Part shown: positions 1 to 8,193 of the stretch, in pieces | Numbering within the stretch: position 1 is the first letter of the stretch | Layout of the letters: every line of letters begins with the position of its first letter | Assembly (NCBI RefSeq): GCF_014205335.1 | Contig: NZ_JACHNH010000001.1 | Location: forward strand, 1,736,001-1,800,000 | Length of the DNA stretch: 64,000 nt | Reading direction: 5' to 3' | DNA from: Amorphoplanes digitatis | Lineage (GTDB): Bacteria; Actinomycetota; Actinomycetes; Mycobacteriales; Micromonosporaceae | Notes under the pieces: generated by a model | Told to the model about the DNA's origin: nothing | Database searches by the model: none | Seen by the model: the letters and a program-made list of their open reading frames with translations, nothing else | Made by a program: the position numbers and the translations under genes

Positions 1-783
1 AACCGCGCGGACACCGTGATCCTCGGCCTCGGCCTGGCCACGCTGAAGCCGACCGCGGGCACCGCGGCCGTCAAGATCGCGGACGTCGCGGGCGTCAAGC
101 TGGCGGGCGTGCTGGTCGAGGCCGGCGCGACCAACTCGCCGACGCTGATCGAGGTCGGCCCGGCGGGCTCCACCGCGAACAACGCGGCCAACCCGATCTC
201 GCTGCACGACGTGTTCGTCCGGATCGGCGGCTCCGGCGTCGGCCGGGCGACGAACAGCGTCGTGGTCAACAGCAACCAGGTGATCGGCGACCACCTGTGG
301 CTGTGGCGCGCCGATCACGGCGACGGCGTCGGCTGGTCGGTAAACACCGCCGACCAGGGCCTGGTCGTCAACGGCGCCGACGTCACCATGTACGGCCTGT
401 TCGTCGAGCACTTCCAGAAGTACCAGACGGTCTGGAACGGCGAGCGCGGCCGGACGTACTTCTACCAGAACGAGATGCCGTACGAGATGCCGAACCAGGC
501 GGCCTGGATGAACGGGGCGACCCGCGGCTACGCGGCGTATAAGGTCGCCGACGCGGTGAACACCCACCAGGCCTGGGGCGTCGGCAGCTACTGCGTCTTC
601 ACCCTCGACCAGTCGGTGGTGGGTGAGCGCGCGATCGAGGTGCCGGTCAAGGCCGGCATCCGGTTCACCAACATGGTCACGGTCTCCCTGGGCGGCCAGG
701 GCACCATCAACAAGATCATCAACGACAAGGGTGGTACGGCGCAGCGGGGCGCGGAGATCCAGTACCTGACGTCCGGCCCGTAA
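1..783 (+). CDS. Secreted beta-helix-type protein, C-terminal part (5' end outside window)
   Basis: The reading frame is open from base 1, so the N-terminus lies outside the window; 260 residues are visible before the TAA. Repeated short beta-strand-like stretches, and aromatic motifs such as LWLWRADHGDGVGW and YFYQNEMPYEMPNQAAW, resemble the C-terminal part of actinobacterial secreted beta-helix carbohydrate-active proteins. Those are often annotated as F5/8-type or 'adenylyl cyclase' proteins in databases. By fold the family is likely to bind or cleave polysaccharide outside the cell; I cannot assign a glycosidase family because no catalytic residues can be placed. A strong hairpin follows directly, so this is the last gene of its transcript. 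Confidence 0.6.
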   Translation, partial: NRADTVILGLGLATLKPTAGTAAVKIADVAGVKLAGVLVEAGATNSPTLIEVGPAGSTANNAANPISLHDVFVRIGGSGVGRATNSVVVNSNQVIGDHLWLWRADHGDGVGWSVNTADQGLVVNGADVTMYGLFVEHFQKYQTVWNGERGRTYFYQNEMPYEMPNQAAWMNGATRGYAAYKVADAVNTHQAWGVGSYCVFTLDQSVVGERAIEVPVKAGIRFTNMVTVSLGGQGTINKIINDKGGTAQRGAEIQYLTSGP

Positions 784-799
784 CCACCGCAACAGAATC

Positions 800-842
800 C
801 CCCTGCGCGCCACGGTGCCACCGAGGCTGTGGCGCGCAGGGG
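800..842 (+). terminator. Intrinsic terminator-like hairpin
   Basis: Perfect 14-bp inverted repeat (arms 800-813 and 829-842, 15-base loop) starting 17 bases after the stop codon of the secreted protein. No T-tract follows, which is common for high-GC actinobacterial terminators. Confidence 0.75.
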
Positions 843-906
843 CTTCCATCACCCGCGGCGGGACCCGGGCTGGCGTACCGGAAACCCGGCGCGTTTAGAT
901 GGCACC

Positions 907-1383
907 GTGAGCCGATCCGTTCTGCTGCTGGACCTCGACGGGGTATTGAACCCGTTCGCCGCGTCCTCCTGCCCCGACGGTTACCTCGAGCACGAGTTCT
1001 ACCCGGGCGAGGGACCGGAGCGTTACTGCCCCGCGCACGCCGCCTGGATCACCGAACTGGCCACGGCCGGTGACCTGCACTGGGCGAGCGCCTGGGGCGA
1101 GGACGCGAACACGCTCTACGGGACCGTGCTGGGCGTCGAGCCGTTGCCGGTGGTGCCGTTCCCGCCGCTGCCGTTCCCGCCGGAGGCCAAGGTGCCGGCC
1201 GTTGCGGCGGTGGCTGGCGACCGCCCGCTCGCCTGGATCGACGACAACCACACCGAGGCCGGGCGCCGGTGGGCCGCCGAGCGATCGGCACCCACCCTGC
1301 TGGTGCCGGTCGACTCGGCGATCGGCTGGACCCGCGCCGACGTGGACCGCGTACTGGCCTGGGCCGCCGGACTGGCCGGCTGA
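907..1383 (+). CDS. HAD-like hydrolase domain protein
   Basis: 158 residues. The N-terminus LLLDLDGVLNPF is a HAD motif I (DxDGV), and LAWIDDN near residue 110 resembles the DD motif IV that completes the Mg2+ site. This suggests a small cytoplasmic phosphatase-like HAD protein without an obvious cap domain. GTG 907 is chosen because the more upstream frame would run through the preceding terminator and has no HAD-like residues. The substrate is unknown. It stands alone, ending 10 bases from the convergent VOC gene. Confidence 0.75.
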   Translation: MSRSVLLLDLDGVLNPFAASSCPDGYLEHEFYPGEGPERYCPAHAAWITELATAGDLHWASAWGEDANTLYGTVLGVEPLPVVPFPPLPFPPEAKVPAVAAVAGDRPLAWIDDNHTEAGRRWAAERSAPTLLVPVDSAIGWTRADVDRVLAWAAGLAG

Positions 1384-1392
1384 CCCAGGCCG

Positions 1393-1767
1393 TCAGGCGT
1401 TCTGCCAGAGGCCGATCAGGTTGCCCTCCGTGTCGGTGACGTAGGCCGAGAAGCCCATGTCGCCGACCGGCTGCCGCCCGAGCTTCACCGAGCCGCCCAG
1501 CTTCTCCACCCGGGCCAGCGACTCGTCCAGGTCCTCCACACCGATCGTGATGACCGGGCTGGTGATCGGACCCTGCCTGGCGAGCATCCCGCCGTTGATG
1601 CCGCCGGTCTCACCGGGCCGTCCCGATTCGTCCGTCGGCGTGGTCGTGACCATCGTGTAACCCATCTGCGGCATGGTCCGCAGCTGCCAGCCGAAGGCCT
1701 CGCGGTAGAAGGCGTGTGCCCGGTCGGCGTCGTCGTAGGGAACCTCGAAATGGACCACCTTGTCCAT
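1393..1767 (-). CDS. VOC (glyoxalase/bleomycin-resistance) family protein
   Basis: 124 residues with the paired beta-alpha-beta-beta-beta layout of VOC proteins. It starts VVHFEVPYDDADRAHAFY and ends with the typical DTEGNLIGLWQ strand that carries a metal-ligand Glu. Members bind a metal and a small molecule in the cytoplasm; the substrate cannot be read from sequence. It is convergent with the HAD gene. The full-length single-domain form is usual for actinobacterial VOC proteins of this type. Confidence 0.85.
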   Translation of the reverse strand: MDKVVHFEVPYDDADRAHAFYREAFGWQLRTMPQMGYTMVTTTPTDESGRPGETGGINGGMLARQGPITSPVITIGVEDLDESLARVEKLGGSVKLGRQPVGDMGFSAYVTDTEGNLIGLWQNA

Positions 1768-1801
1768 GGCCGCTCCTCAGCGTTGGCGTTCCCCGCCGAC
1801 G

Positions 1802-2656
1802 TTAGTGCGTATCGCGCCGGCCGACGCGAAGTTCACGCTCCAGCTCCATGATCACCGCGCGCAGGTCGTCGAGGCGCTGGCTGATCGCGATCCGGTCCAG
1901 CTCGTCCGGAATACCGTCGCCGTCCTCGTCGAAGTCCGGGGCGAGGCCCTCGGTCATCTCCAGCCGGCGTACCTCCTCCATCGAGTTCACGATGACCGCG
2001 ATCAGGATGTTCACCAGCAGGTTCGCCGTGATCAGGACGTAGCTGACGTAGTAGACGAGGGTCCACCGCGAGACCGCGAGCCCCTGCTCGATCAGCTCGG
2101 GCAGCGTCTCAAGGGAGAGCAGCACGAAGAGCGTCAGCACGGCCCGGCCGATGTTGCCGTACTCCTCGGGGTAGACGTCCTTGAAGATCAGCCAACCGGC
2201 CATCCCGTACACGTAGAGGGTGACCAGCGCGAGCGCGAGGGCGCCGCCGACGCCGGGCAGGCTGCGCAGCAGCGCCGAGACGATGGTGCGCAGGCCGGGG
2301 GAGAAGCGCACCAGCCGCAGCACGCGGGCGATCCGGACCACCCGCAGGATCGTCGAGTCGCCGTGCAGGCCGGGCACGAACACGGCCATGGTGACCACGA
2401 AATCGAAGACGTTCCAGCCGTTGCGGAAGAAGTCCTGCGGGCGCCGGCCGTACGCCAGGATGCGGATCGCGATCTCGACGACGAACAGGGCGCGGAAGAA
2501 CAGTTCGAGGCCGTGCAGCAGCGGGCGGGCCTCGCCCAGGTGCGGGTATGTCTCGAGGCCGAGCACGATCGCGTTGGCGCCGATGGCGACGACGATGGAG
2601 ACCTCGAACAGTCGCGAGCCGGTGATCCGGGCGCTCCAGCGCGCGACCTGAGACAT
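1802..2656 (-). CDS. Voltage-gated ion channel (NaChBac type) with C-terminal EF-hand loop
   Basis: 284 residues; a single six-helix channel subunit expected to assemble as a tetramer in the membrane. S4 carries five arginines at every third position (R105, R108, R111, R114, R117). The pore loop has SLETLPE at residues 181-187, aligned with the TLESW selectivity filter of bacterial Nav channels. After S6 there is a canonical 12-residue EF-hand-like loop at D243-D254 (DEDGDGIPDELD), then a predicted coiled coil at about 258-280, the usual tetramerisation tail. The Ca2+-binding loop is unusual for this family. Ion selectivity (Na+ or Ca2+) is not decided by the sequence. The ATG start follows a weak ribosome site. 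Confidence 0.88.
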   Translation of the reverse strand: MSQVARWSARITGSRLFEVSIVVAIGANAIVLGLETYPHLGEARPLLHGLELFFRALFVVEIAIRILAYGRRPQDFFRNGWNVFDFVVTMAVFVPGLHGDSTILRVVRIARVLRLVRFSPGLRTIVSALLRSLPGVGGALALALVTLYVYGMAGWLIFKDVYPEEYGNIGRAVLTLFVLLSLETLPELIEQGLAVSRWTLVYYVSYVLITANLLVNILIAVIVNSMEEVRRLEMTEGLAPDFDEDGDGIPDELDRIAISQRLDDLRAVIMELERELRVGRRDTH

Positions 2657-2669
2657 TCACCAACATTAC

Positions 2670-2704
2670 GGTGGGCGCCCCTCGCCGAGTGAGGGGCGCC
2701 CACC
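2670..2704 (-). terminator. Terminator-like hairpin after glycosidase gene
   Basis: Perfect 14-bp stem (2670-2683 / 2691-2704) with a 7-base loop, 54 bases beyond the stop of the large glycosidase gene and just before the ion channel start. It probably insulates the two same-strand genes. Confidence 0.75.
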
Positions 2705-2757
2705 TTTCCGGTACGGCGGCCACCGCCAGACGTCCGCCGCCGGGTCCGATCGGGTGC

Positions 2758-5700
2758 TCAGCTCCGGTAGACGCCGAGCTCCCAGAGCGAGTAGCCGTAC
2801 GCGGTGGCGCGGGCGGTGCCGTTGACCCGGACGTAGCGGCCGGAGCCGGAGATCGCCAGGTCGTCGAAGCCGCCGTTGCCGGCCGTCGCGGTGTAGATCG
2901 TGTTCCAGGTGGTGCCGTTGTCGGAGACCTGCACCGTGTATCCCTTGGCGTAGGCCGCCTCCCACGCCAGCAGCACGCGGTTGAACGACTGCACCGAGCC
3001 GAGGTCGACCTGTAGCCACGCGGTGTCGACCCATTCGCTGGCCCACCGGGTGCCGTAGTCGCCGTCCACCGCGTACGCGGGAAGCTGCGGCCCGTTCGTG
3101 CCGGTCGGCTGGTAGCTGGACGCCGTCGCGGGCCGCCCCCGGGAGAGGTTGGTGCCCGGGATCGTCGGCGGGACCACCCGGAACGAGCGCTGCTCGATGC
3201 CCACGTTGCCTTGGCCGTCGTACGCGTACACGTAGACCTTCCAGACGCCGAGCTGCTCGGGTGCCTTCGCCGTGAACGTGCCGTTCGCGCCCGCGGTGAA
3301 GACCACATTGGTCAGCCCGGTGCCGCCGGTGATGTGCTTGTTGCTGTACATCAGGTTGTAGCGGATCAGGTCGCCGTTCGGGTCGGTCGCCGCGGCGTTG
3401 ACCGTGAACGTCCCGCCCGCGGGCACCGCGGTCTGGTTGCTCACCGACATCGAGGTGATCTCCGGCGGGGTGTTCGCCGAGGCCTGCCCGGTGTACGCCT
3501 GCCGCAGCGCGTGGTAACCGAGCCGGCGCCAGCCGCCGGTGAACGTGTTGAGCCAGACGCCGCCGAAGTCGTTCTCGAGGCCGTAGTGGAACTCGGTCGC
3601 GCCCAGCGCCACGCCCGGGTGCGCCTTGATGGCGTTCCAGCTCGCCGTGTAGCCGGCGCGCTTCTGCAGGTCGGACGGCTCGGTCGGCACCCCGTTGACG
3701 TCGTTGGGCACCTCCCACTCGCCGGCCGGGCCGCCCTCGGTGAGGATGTAGGGCTTCGTGTAGCCGCCGTTGATCCAGTCCTGCTTGACGTTGCCGATCG
3801 CCCCGTACGAGTTGACGGCGAGCAGGTCCAGGTCCGGCGCGTTCTGCTTGTAGTACGGCCACGCGCCGGTGTACGCGTCCGTCGAGGTGACCGGGTGGTT
3901 CGGGTCCGCCGCGTGGATCGCCTGCGCGACCTCGTTGACGTACCGGGCGTAGGCGACCCGCCGCGCCTCGACCTCGGCGGCCGGCAGCCCATGGTCCTGC
4001 ATGGTCAGGATGACCTCGTTGCCGACGTCCCACATCAGCACGCCCTGCCGGTTCTTGAGCGCGTTGACCCGGGCCACGATCTCGTTCTTCGTGTTCGTCT
4101 TGTACGCGGTGTCGTTGACGTAGTCGGCGCCCTGGTTGAGCCAGTGCCCGACGACGACCTTGATGCCCTGCTGGGCGGCCCGGTCGAGCAGCAGCGGGGT
4201 GTTGGCGTCGTCGACGCCCCAGATGCGGATCGTGTTGACGCCCATGTTCTTCAGGTCGCGCATGTATCCGTCGGCGGCGGCCTGCGGCGGGCCGTAGGTG
4301 AGGCCCCTCAGCTCGTACGGCGCGCCGTTGACGGTGAGCTGCCAGTTGCCCTGCGAGCCGGTGACCCGCACGGTCGACGGCCCGGCCGGGGTGGCCGGGT
4401 CGGTCATCGCCGCCGGCGCGGTGCCGGCGGCGCGGGCCACCGTCACGGAGTCGACGCTGAGCACGCCGCCGGAGGTGGTCTCCGGCGTCGGCGTGGTGTA
4501 GCCGGCGATGGCGTTCGGCAGCGAGCCGCCGACCGCGAGGTCGAAGCGGAGGAAGAAGCCGTGGTGCACGGCCGCGTTCCACGCCGTGACGCCGACCTGC
4601 GACTCGCGCACGACCCAGGTCTGCCGCCCGTCGAGGTAGAAGCGGATCTCCTCGTCGGTCCTGGTCCGGTCGATGATCTGGGTGTACTCGTGGTAGCCGG
4701 TCCGGCAGCCGGCGCAGGTGGCGAACCCGCTGCTGCGGCCGTTGTACTCCGCGCACGGCCCGTCGGGCGCGGTGCCGCAGTGCAGGGTCTGCGCCAGCCG
4801 GCTGTGCCCGTTGACGTCGGTCATGATGTCGGTCTCGCCGACGCCCGGCCAGTTGTTGTAGTTGCCCCGGTAGGCCGCGCCGGTGGCACGGAAGCCGGGC
4901 CAGTAGCCGTCGCCGTTGGCGACGTCGGGCTGCCGCAGGACCGCGGTGAACTTGGTCTGCTGCCCGGCGAGCGGCTCGAAGTCGGTGCGCTGGGTCTCGA
5001 TCCGGCCGGACGTCCAGTTGCCGGCGCCGTCGCGGATCGCCCTGATGTTGAGCTTGCCGGCGCCGTCGAGGTAGACGTTGGCGGTCGAGTTGCTGGCGGT
5101 CTCGACCTCGCCGGTGCCCCAGTTCGCGGCACCGCCCGGGTACTGGGTGCCGGTGCGCAGCAGCCAGTTCGCCGGGTTGGGCGAGGTGTTGGCGGCGCCG
5201 GAGAAGTCATCGGTCCAGACCGTGGTGAAGTCGCCGGGGATGGTCGGCGGGGTGGTCGGGTCCGTCGGCGGTGTGGTGGTTCCGCCGGTGGTGAAGACCT
5301 TGAACTCGTACAGCGAGTAACCGTAACCGCTGGCCCGGACTGTGCCGTACATCCGGATGTACCGGCCGGTCCCGCTCACCGTCAGGGTCTCGGTCCCGCC
5401 GGCCCCGGTGGTCGTGCTGTACACGTCGGTCCAGGCGCTGCCGTCCGGGCTGGTCTGGATCTTGTACGCCCTGCCGTGAGCGCCTTCCCACTGCAACACC
5501 ACCTGACAGACCGAGGCGCCGGCACCCAGGTCCACCTGCAACCACTGCGGGTCGCTGAACACGCTCGACCAGCGAGTGCCCGCGTCACCGTCGACGGCCT
5601 TGGCCGCGGTCACGTCCGCGCCTTCCTGCGACGACGCGGTCGCGGGCTTGCCCTGCGCGGCGTTCGAGGTGCCACAGTTGCCCGGCGGTGTAGTGGTACC

Positions 5701-6204
5701 CGTCGTCCCGTAGACCTTGAACTCCCACAGCGAGTAGCCGTAACCGCTGGCCCGGACGGTCCCGTACATCCGCACATACCGGCCGGACCCGCTCACCGTC
5801 AGCGTCTCGGTGCCACCGGCCCCGGTGGTCGTGCTGTACACATCGGTCCAGGCACTGCCGTCCGGGCTGGTCTGAATCTTGTACGCCCTGCCGTAAGCGC
5901 CCTCCCACTGCAACACCACCTGGCTGATCGTCGCCGTGGCGCCCAGATCGACCTGCAACCACTGCGGATCGCTGAACACGCTCGACCAGCGAGTGCCCGC
6001 GTCACCGTCGACCGCCTTGGCCGCGGTCACGTCGGCACCCTCCTGAGAGGACGCCGTCGCCGGCTTGCCCTGCGACAGCAACGAATCGGCGGCCTGCGCG
6101 GAGAGCTGCACGACGCCCAGATAGGCGACGACGACGGCGAGCACGGTGACGGGGATCAGCCGGCGCCATCGGCGGGGTCTTGGCGGGGAAGTAGCCGTAT
6201 GCAC
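2758..6204 (-). CDS. Secreted multidomain glycan-active protein: 2x F5/8C, GH16-like, GH5/GH2-like TIM barrel, Ig-like, F5/8C
   Basis: 1148 residues. GTG 6204 is chosen: AGGAG lies a few bases upstream and it opens a signal peptide (RPRRWRRLIPVTVLAVVVA, cleavage after AQA). In order: two nearly identical F5/8C (CBM32-like) modules, a GH16-like jelly roll (about 345-610), a TIM-barrel glycosidase-like domain (about 630-905) with candidate acid/base E730 (WDVGNEV) and nucleophile E823 (YILTEGG), an Ig-like module and a third F5/8C module. In GH16 the motif should read ExDxxE; here it is ETDIMT, with E457 kept and the acid/base position being T462. The GH16 part may therefore be inactive or altered. 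The probable substrate is a beta-glucan or related cell-wall or plant polysaccharide. The gene is preceded by its own promoter and a LacI-type operator. Confidence 0.85.
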   Translation of the reverse strand: MHTATSPPRPRRWRRLIPVTVLAVVVAYLGVVQLSAQAADSLLSQGKPATASSQEGADVTAAKAVDGDAGTRWSSVFSDPQWLQVDLGATATISQVVLQWEGAYGRAYKIQTSPDGSAWTDVYSTTTGAGGTETLTVSGSGRYVRMYGTVRASGYGYSLWEFKVYGTTGTTTPPGNCGTSNAAQGKPATASSQEGADVTAAKAVDGDAGTRWSSVFSDPQWLQVDLGAGASVCQVVLQWEGAHGRAYKIQTSPDGSAWTDVYSTTTGAGGTETLTVSGTGRYIRMYGTVRASGYGYSLYEFKVFTTGGTTTPPTDPTTPPTIPGDFTTVWTDDFSGAANTSPNPANWLLRTGTQYPGGAANWGTGEVETASNSTANVYLDGAGKLNIRAIRDGAGNWTSGRIETQRTDFEPLAGQQTKFTAVLRQPDVANGDGYWPGFRATGAAYRGNYNNWPGVGETDIMTDVNGHSRLAQTLHCGTAPDGPCAEYNGRSSGFATCAGCRTGYHEYTQIIDRTRTDEEIRFYLDGRQTWVVRESQVGVTAWNAAVHHGFFLRFDLAVGGSLPNAIAGYTTPTPETTSGGVLSVDSVTVARAAGTAPAAMTDPATPAGPSTVRVTGSQGNWQLTVNGAPYELRGLTYGPPQAAADGYMRDLKNMGVNTIRIWGVDDANTPLLLDRAAQQGIKVVVGHWLNQGADYVNDTAYKTNTKNEIVARVNALKNRQGVLMWDVGNEVILTMQDHGLPAAEVEARRVAYARYVNEVAQAIHAADPNHPVTSTDAYTGAWPYYKQNAPDLDLLAVNSYGAIGNVKQDWINGGYTKPYILTEGGPAGEWEVPNDVNGVPTEPSDLQKRAGYTASWNAIKAHPGVALGATEFHYGLENDFGGVWLNTFTGGWRRLGYHALRQAYTGQASANTPPEITSMSVSNQTAVPAGGTFTVNAAATDPNGDLIRYNLMYSNKHITGGTGLTNVVFTAGANGTFTAKAPEQLGVWKVYVYAYDGQGNVGIEQRSFRVVPPTIPGTNLSRGRPATASSYQPTGTNGPQLPAYAVDGDYGTRWASEWVDTAWLQVDLGSVQSFNRVLLAWEAAYAKGYTVQVSDNGTTWNTIYTATAGNGGFDDLAISGSGRYVRVNGTARATAYGYSLWELGVYRS
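5296..6074. repeat. 417-bp-period tandem duplication encoding two F5/8C modules
   Basis: Bases 5296-5657 and 5713-6074 are near-identical direct copies, offset by exactly 417 bases (139 codons). They encode the first two F5/8C modules of the secreted glycosidase. Most differences are single silent changes, so the duplication or a gene-conversion event looks recent. Confidence 0.9.
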
Positions 6205-6253
6205 GGGAAACTCCTGACGATCGGGGACGGAGTCACTTGGGAACGGGGATTCA

Positions 6254-6309
6254 TGGAGAGCGCTCTCCACGCATGCCGCAGTGTTACGCCCGCTTTTCTT
6301 TCGTGTCAA
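6254..6309 (-). promoter_or_regulatory. Promoter and LacI-type operator of the secreted glycosidase
   Basis: On the minus strand TTGACA (6309-6304), a 17-base spacer and TAACAC (6286-6281) form a vegetative-type promoter. The expected start of transcription is near 6274. Immediately downstream is a perfect 16-bp palindrome, TGGAGAGCGCTCTCCA (6254-6269), centred on GCGC like operators of actinobacterial LacI sugar repressors. Binding there would block transcription of the glycosidase gene, whose start codon lies 50 bases further on. The regulator is not identified. Confidence 0.7.
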
Positions 6310-6380
6310 TAGCTGGGCTTCGATGGCCGGAAAGTCGCTATGACTTTGCGGTCTAATGCCGCTTATCGGATCTCGATCTC

Positions 6381-6437
6381 TTGACATTGGACGGACGGAG
6401 GACGATTTTGGAGGGCACTTGGAGAGCGCTCTCCAAG
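6381..6437 (+). promoter_or_regulatory. Divergent promoter with second LacI-type operator
   Basis: TTGACA (6381-6386), a 17-base spacer and GATTTT (6404-6409) form a plus-strand promoter with an expected start near 6416. It is followed at once by a perfect 20-bp palindrome at 6418-6437 that contains the same 16-bp core as the operator of the divergent gene. The distance from the -35 box to the core operator (39 bases) nearly equals that of the divergent promoter (40). The remaining bases of the 362-base intergenic stretch (6205-6566) show no gene. Confidence 0.65.
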
Positions 6438-6566
6438 AGTGGCCGGCGGTCCGCGCCGCCGGTCACGCCGGAATTTCCGCAGGCGCATGTCGAGAACCGC
6501 GCCCGGCCTCCGACTCACCGGTGGCAGCGACCCCGCCGGGGCGCCCGCGAGCTGGGAGACTGAGCC

Positions 6567-6926
6567 ATGAAATACATGCTGATGATGTTCGGCGACGGCG
6601 CGACGATGATGCAGACCCGCAGCCCGGAGTGGGTCACCGAGATGATGGCGTTCATGGAGACCTTCATCGCCGACCTGGAGAAGACCGGCGAGCTCGTCAC
6701 GGCCGAGGGCCTCGCGGATCCGAGCTCGGCCAAGACGGTGAGCCTGGTCGACGGCCAGGTCGTGGTCACCGACGGGCCGTTCGCGGAGGCGAAGGAGTCG
6801 CTGGCCGGATACTGGATCCTCGAGGTCGCCGACGAGCGGCGCGCGATCGAACGGGCCGGCGAGGTCGTCGTCTGGGCCGACCGGGTCGAGCTGCGCGAGG
6901 TCGCCGCCGGCCCGCCCGAGCAGTGA
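6567..6926 (+). CDS. YCII-related DGPF-domain protein
   Basis: 119 residues with the hallmark VVVTDGPFAEAKESLAGY segment of the DGPF/YCII family. A GGGAG ribosome site lies 9 bases upstream. These small dimeric proteins are of unknown biochemistry and are encoded next to ECF42 sigma factors, for which they are known target genes in Streptomyces. Here the stop overlaps the GTG start of the sigma gene (GTGA), so the two are translationally coupled. The operon has a roughly 150-base leader from the promoter carrying a LacI-type operator. Confidence 0.9.
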   Translation: MKYMLMMFGDGATMMQTRSPEWVTEMMAFMETFIADLEKTGELVTAEGLADPSSAKTVSLVDGQVVVTDGPFAEAKESLAGYWILEVADERRAIERAGEVVVWADRVELREVAAGPPEQ

Positions 6927-8164
6927 GCGCCGAGACACCCGAGTTCGAGGGCCTGCTGCGCGAGCTCGCGCCGCAGGCCCTCGGGGCGCTCGTGCGCCGG
7001 TACGGCCAGTTCGACGCGGCCGAGGACGCCGTGCAGGAGGCACTGCTCGCCGCCGCGCTCAAGTGGCCGGTCGAGGGGCTGCCCGACAATCCCCGCTCGT
7101 GGCTGATCACCGTGGCCGGGCGGCGCCTGGTCGACGAGTGGCGCAGCGAGAGCGCCCGCCGGGCCCGCGAGGAGAACGTGGCGCTGCTCGAACCGGCCGG
7201 GGCGGCCGCCGCCCCGGAGCGGGACGACACCCTCACGCTGCTGTTCCTGTGCTGCCATCCGTCGCTGTCCGGGCCCTCGCAGCTCGCGCTGACGCTGCGC
7301 GCGGTCGGCGGCCTGAGCACCGCCGAGATCGCCCGCGCCTTCCTCGTGCCCGAGGCGACGATGGCGCAGCGGATCAGCCGGGCCAAGCAGCGGATCCGGA
7401 CCAGCGGGCTCGGCTTCGAGGAGCCGCCGCCCGGCGAGCGCGCCGAGCGGCTCGCCGTCGTGCGGCAGGTGCTCTACCTGGTCTTCAACGAGGGCTACAC
7501 GACAAGCGCCGGGCAGCAGCTACAGCGCGCCGACCTGACCACCGAGGCGATCCGGCTGACCCGGATGCTCCACCGGCTGGCGCCCGGCGACGGCGAGACG
7601 GCGGGGCTGCTCGCGCTCATGCTGCTCACCGACGCCCGGCGGGCCGCGCGCACCGACGCGCACGGCGCCCTGGTGCCGCTGGACGAGCAGGACCGGACGT
7701 CGTGGAACGCCGCGTTCATCGCCGAGGGGGTCGCGCTGGTCTCCGCCACGCTCGGCCGGGGGCCGCTGGGCCCGTACCAGTTGCAGGCCGCCATCGCCGC
7801 GCTGCACGACGAGGCCGCCACCGCCGAGGAGACCGACTGGCCGCAGATCCTCGCCCTGTACGAGGTCCTCGAGCGGGTCTCGCCGGGTCCGGTGGTGACC
7901 CTGAACCGGGCGGTGGCCGTCGCCCGGGCGCGCGGGCCGCTGGCCGGGCTGGCCGTGCTCGCCGACCTCGACGGCGACGATCGGATGGCCGGCAACCACC
8001 GGCTGGAATCCGTCCGCGCGCACCTGCTCGAGCTGGCCGGGGACCACGCGGCCGCGCACGCCTGCTACATCCGGGCCGCCGGCATGACGGCCAGCCTGCC
8101 CGAGCAGCGCTACCTGACGCTGCGGGCGGCGGCGCTGGCGACCCGTACAACATCCGAACATTGA
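6923..8164 (+). CDS. ECF42-type RNA polymerase sigma factor with C-terminal TPR-like extension
   Basis: 413 residues, about twice the length of a minimal ECF sigma factor. Region 2 (about residues 10-75, FDAAEDAVQEAL, WLITVAGRRLVDEWR) and region 4 (about 105-155, LSTAEIARAFLV) are followed by a roughly 250-residue helical repeat extension (LYLVFNEGYTTS, TLNRAVAVA). That architecture is typical of group ECF42. No anti-sigma gene is adjacent; in ECF42 systems the extension itself modulates activity. GTG 6923 is used because it overlaps the DGPF stop. The expected regulon is the DGPF gene upstream, though its own promoter seen here looks vegetative. Confidence 0.9.
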   Translation: MSAETPEFEGLLRELAPQALGALVRRYGQFDAAEDAVQEALLAAALKWPVEGLPDNPRSWLITVAGRRLVDEWRSESARRAREENVALLEPAGAAAAPERDDTLTLLFLCCHPSLSGPSQLALTLRAVGGLSTAEIARAFLVPEATMAQRISRAKQRIRTSGLGFEEPPPGERAERLAVVRQVLYLVFNEGYTTSAGQQLQRADLTTEAIRLTRMLHRLAPGDGETAGLLALMLLTDARRAARTDAHGALVPLDEQDRTSWNAAFIAEGVALVSATLGRGPLGPYQLQAAIAALHDEAATAEETDWPQILALYEVLERVSPGPVVTLNRAVAVARARGPLAGLAVLADLDGDDRMAGNHRLESVRAHLLELAGDHAAAHACYIRAAGMTASLPEQRYLTLRAAALATRTTSEH

Positions 8165-8193
8165 CCGGTGCGCCACCCGGGCAGAATGGGGCG

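Noticed and set aside
3211..6312. Long plus-strand open frame antisense to the secreted glycosidase
   Set aside because: High-GC shadow: Arg/Val/Gly-rich without domains, while the opposite strand has a signal peptide and clear modules.
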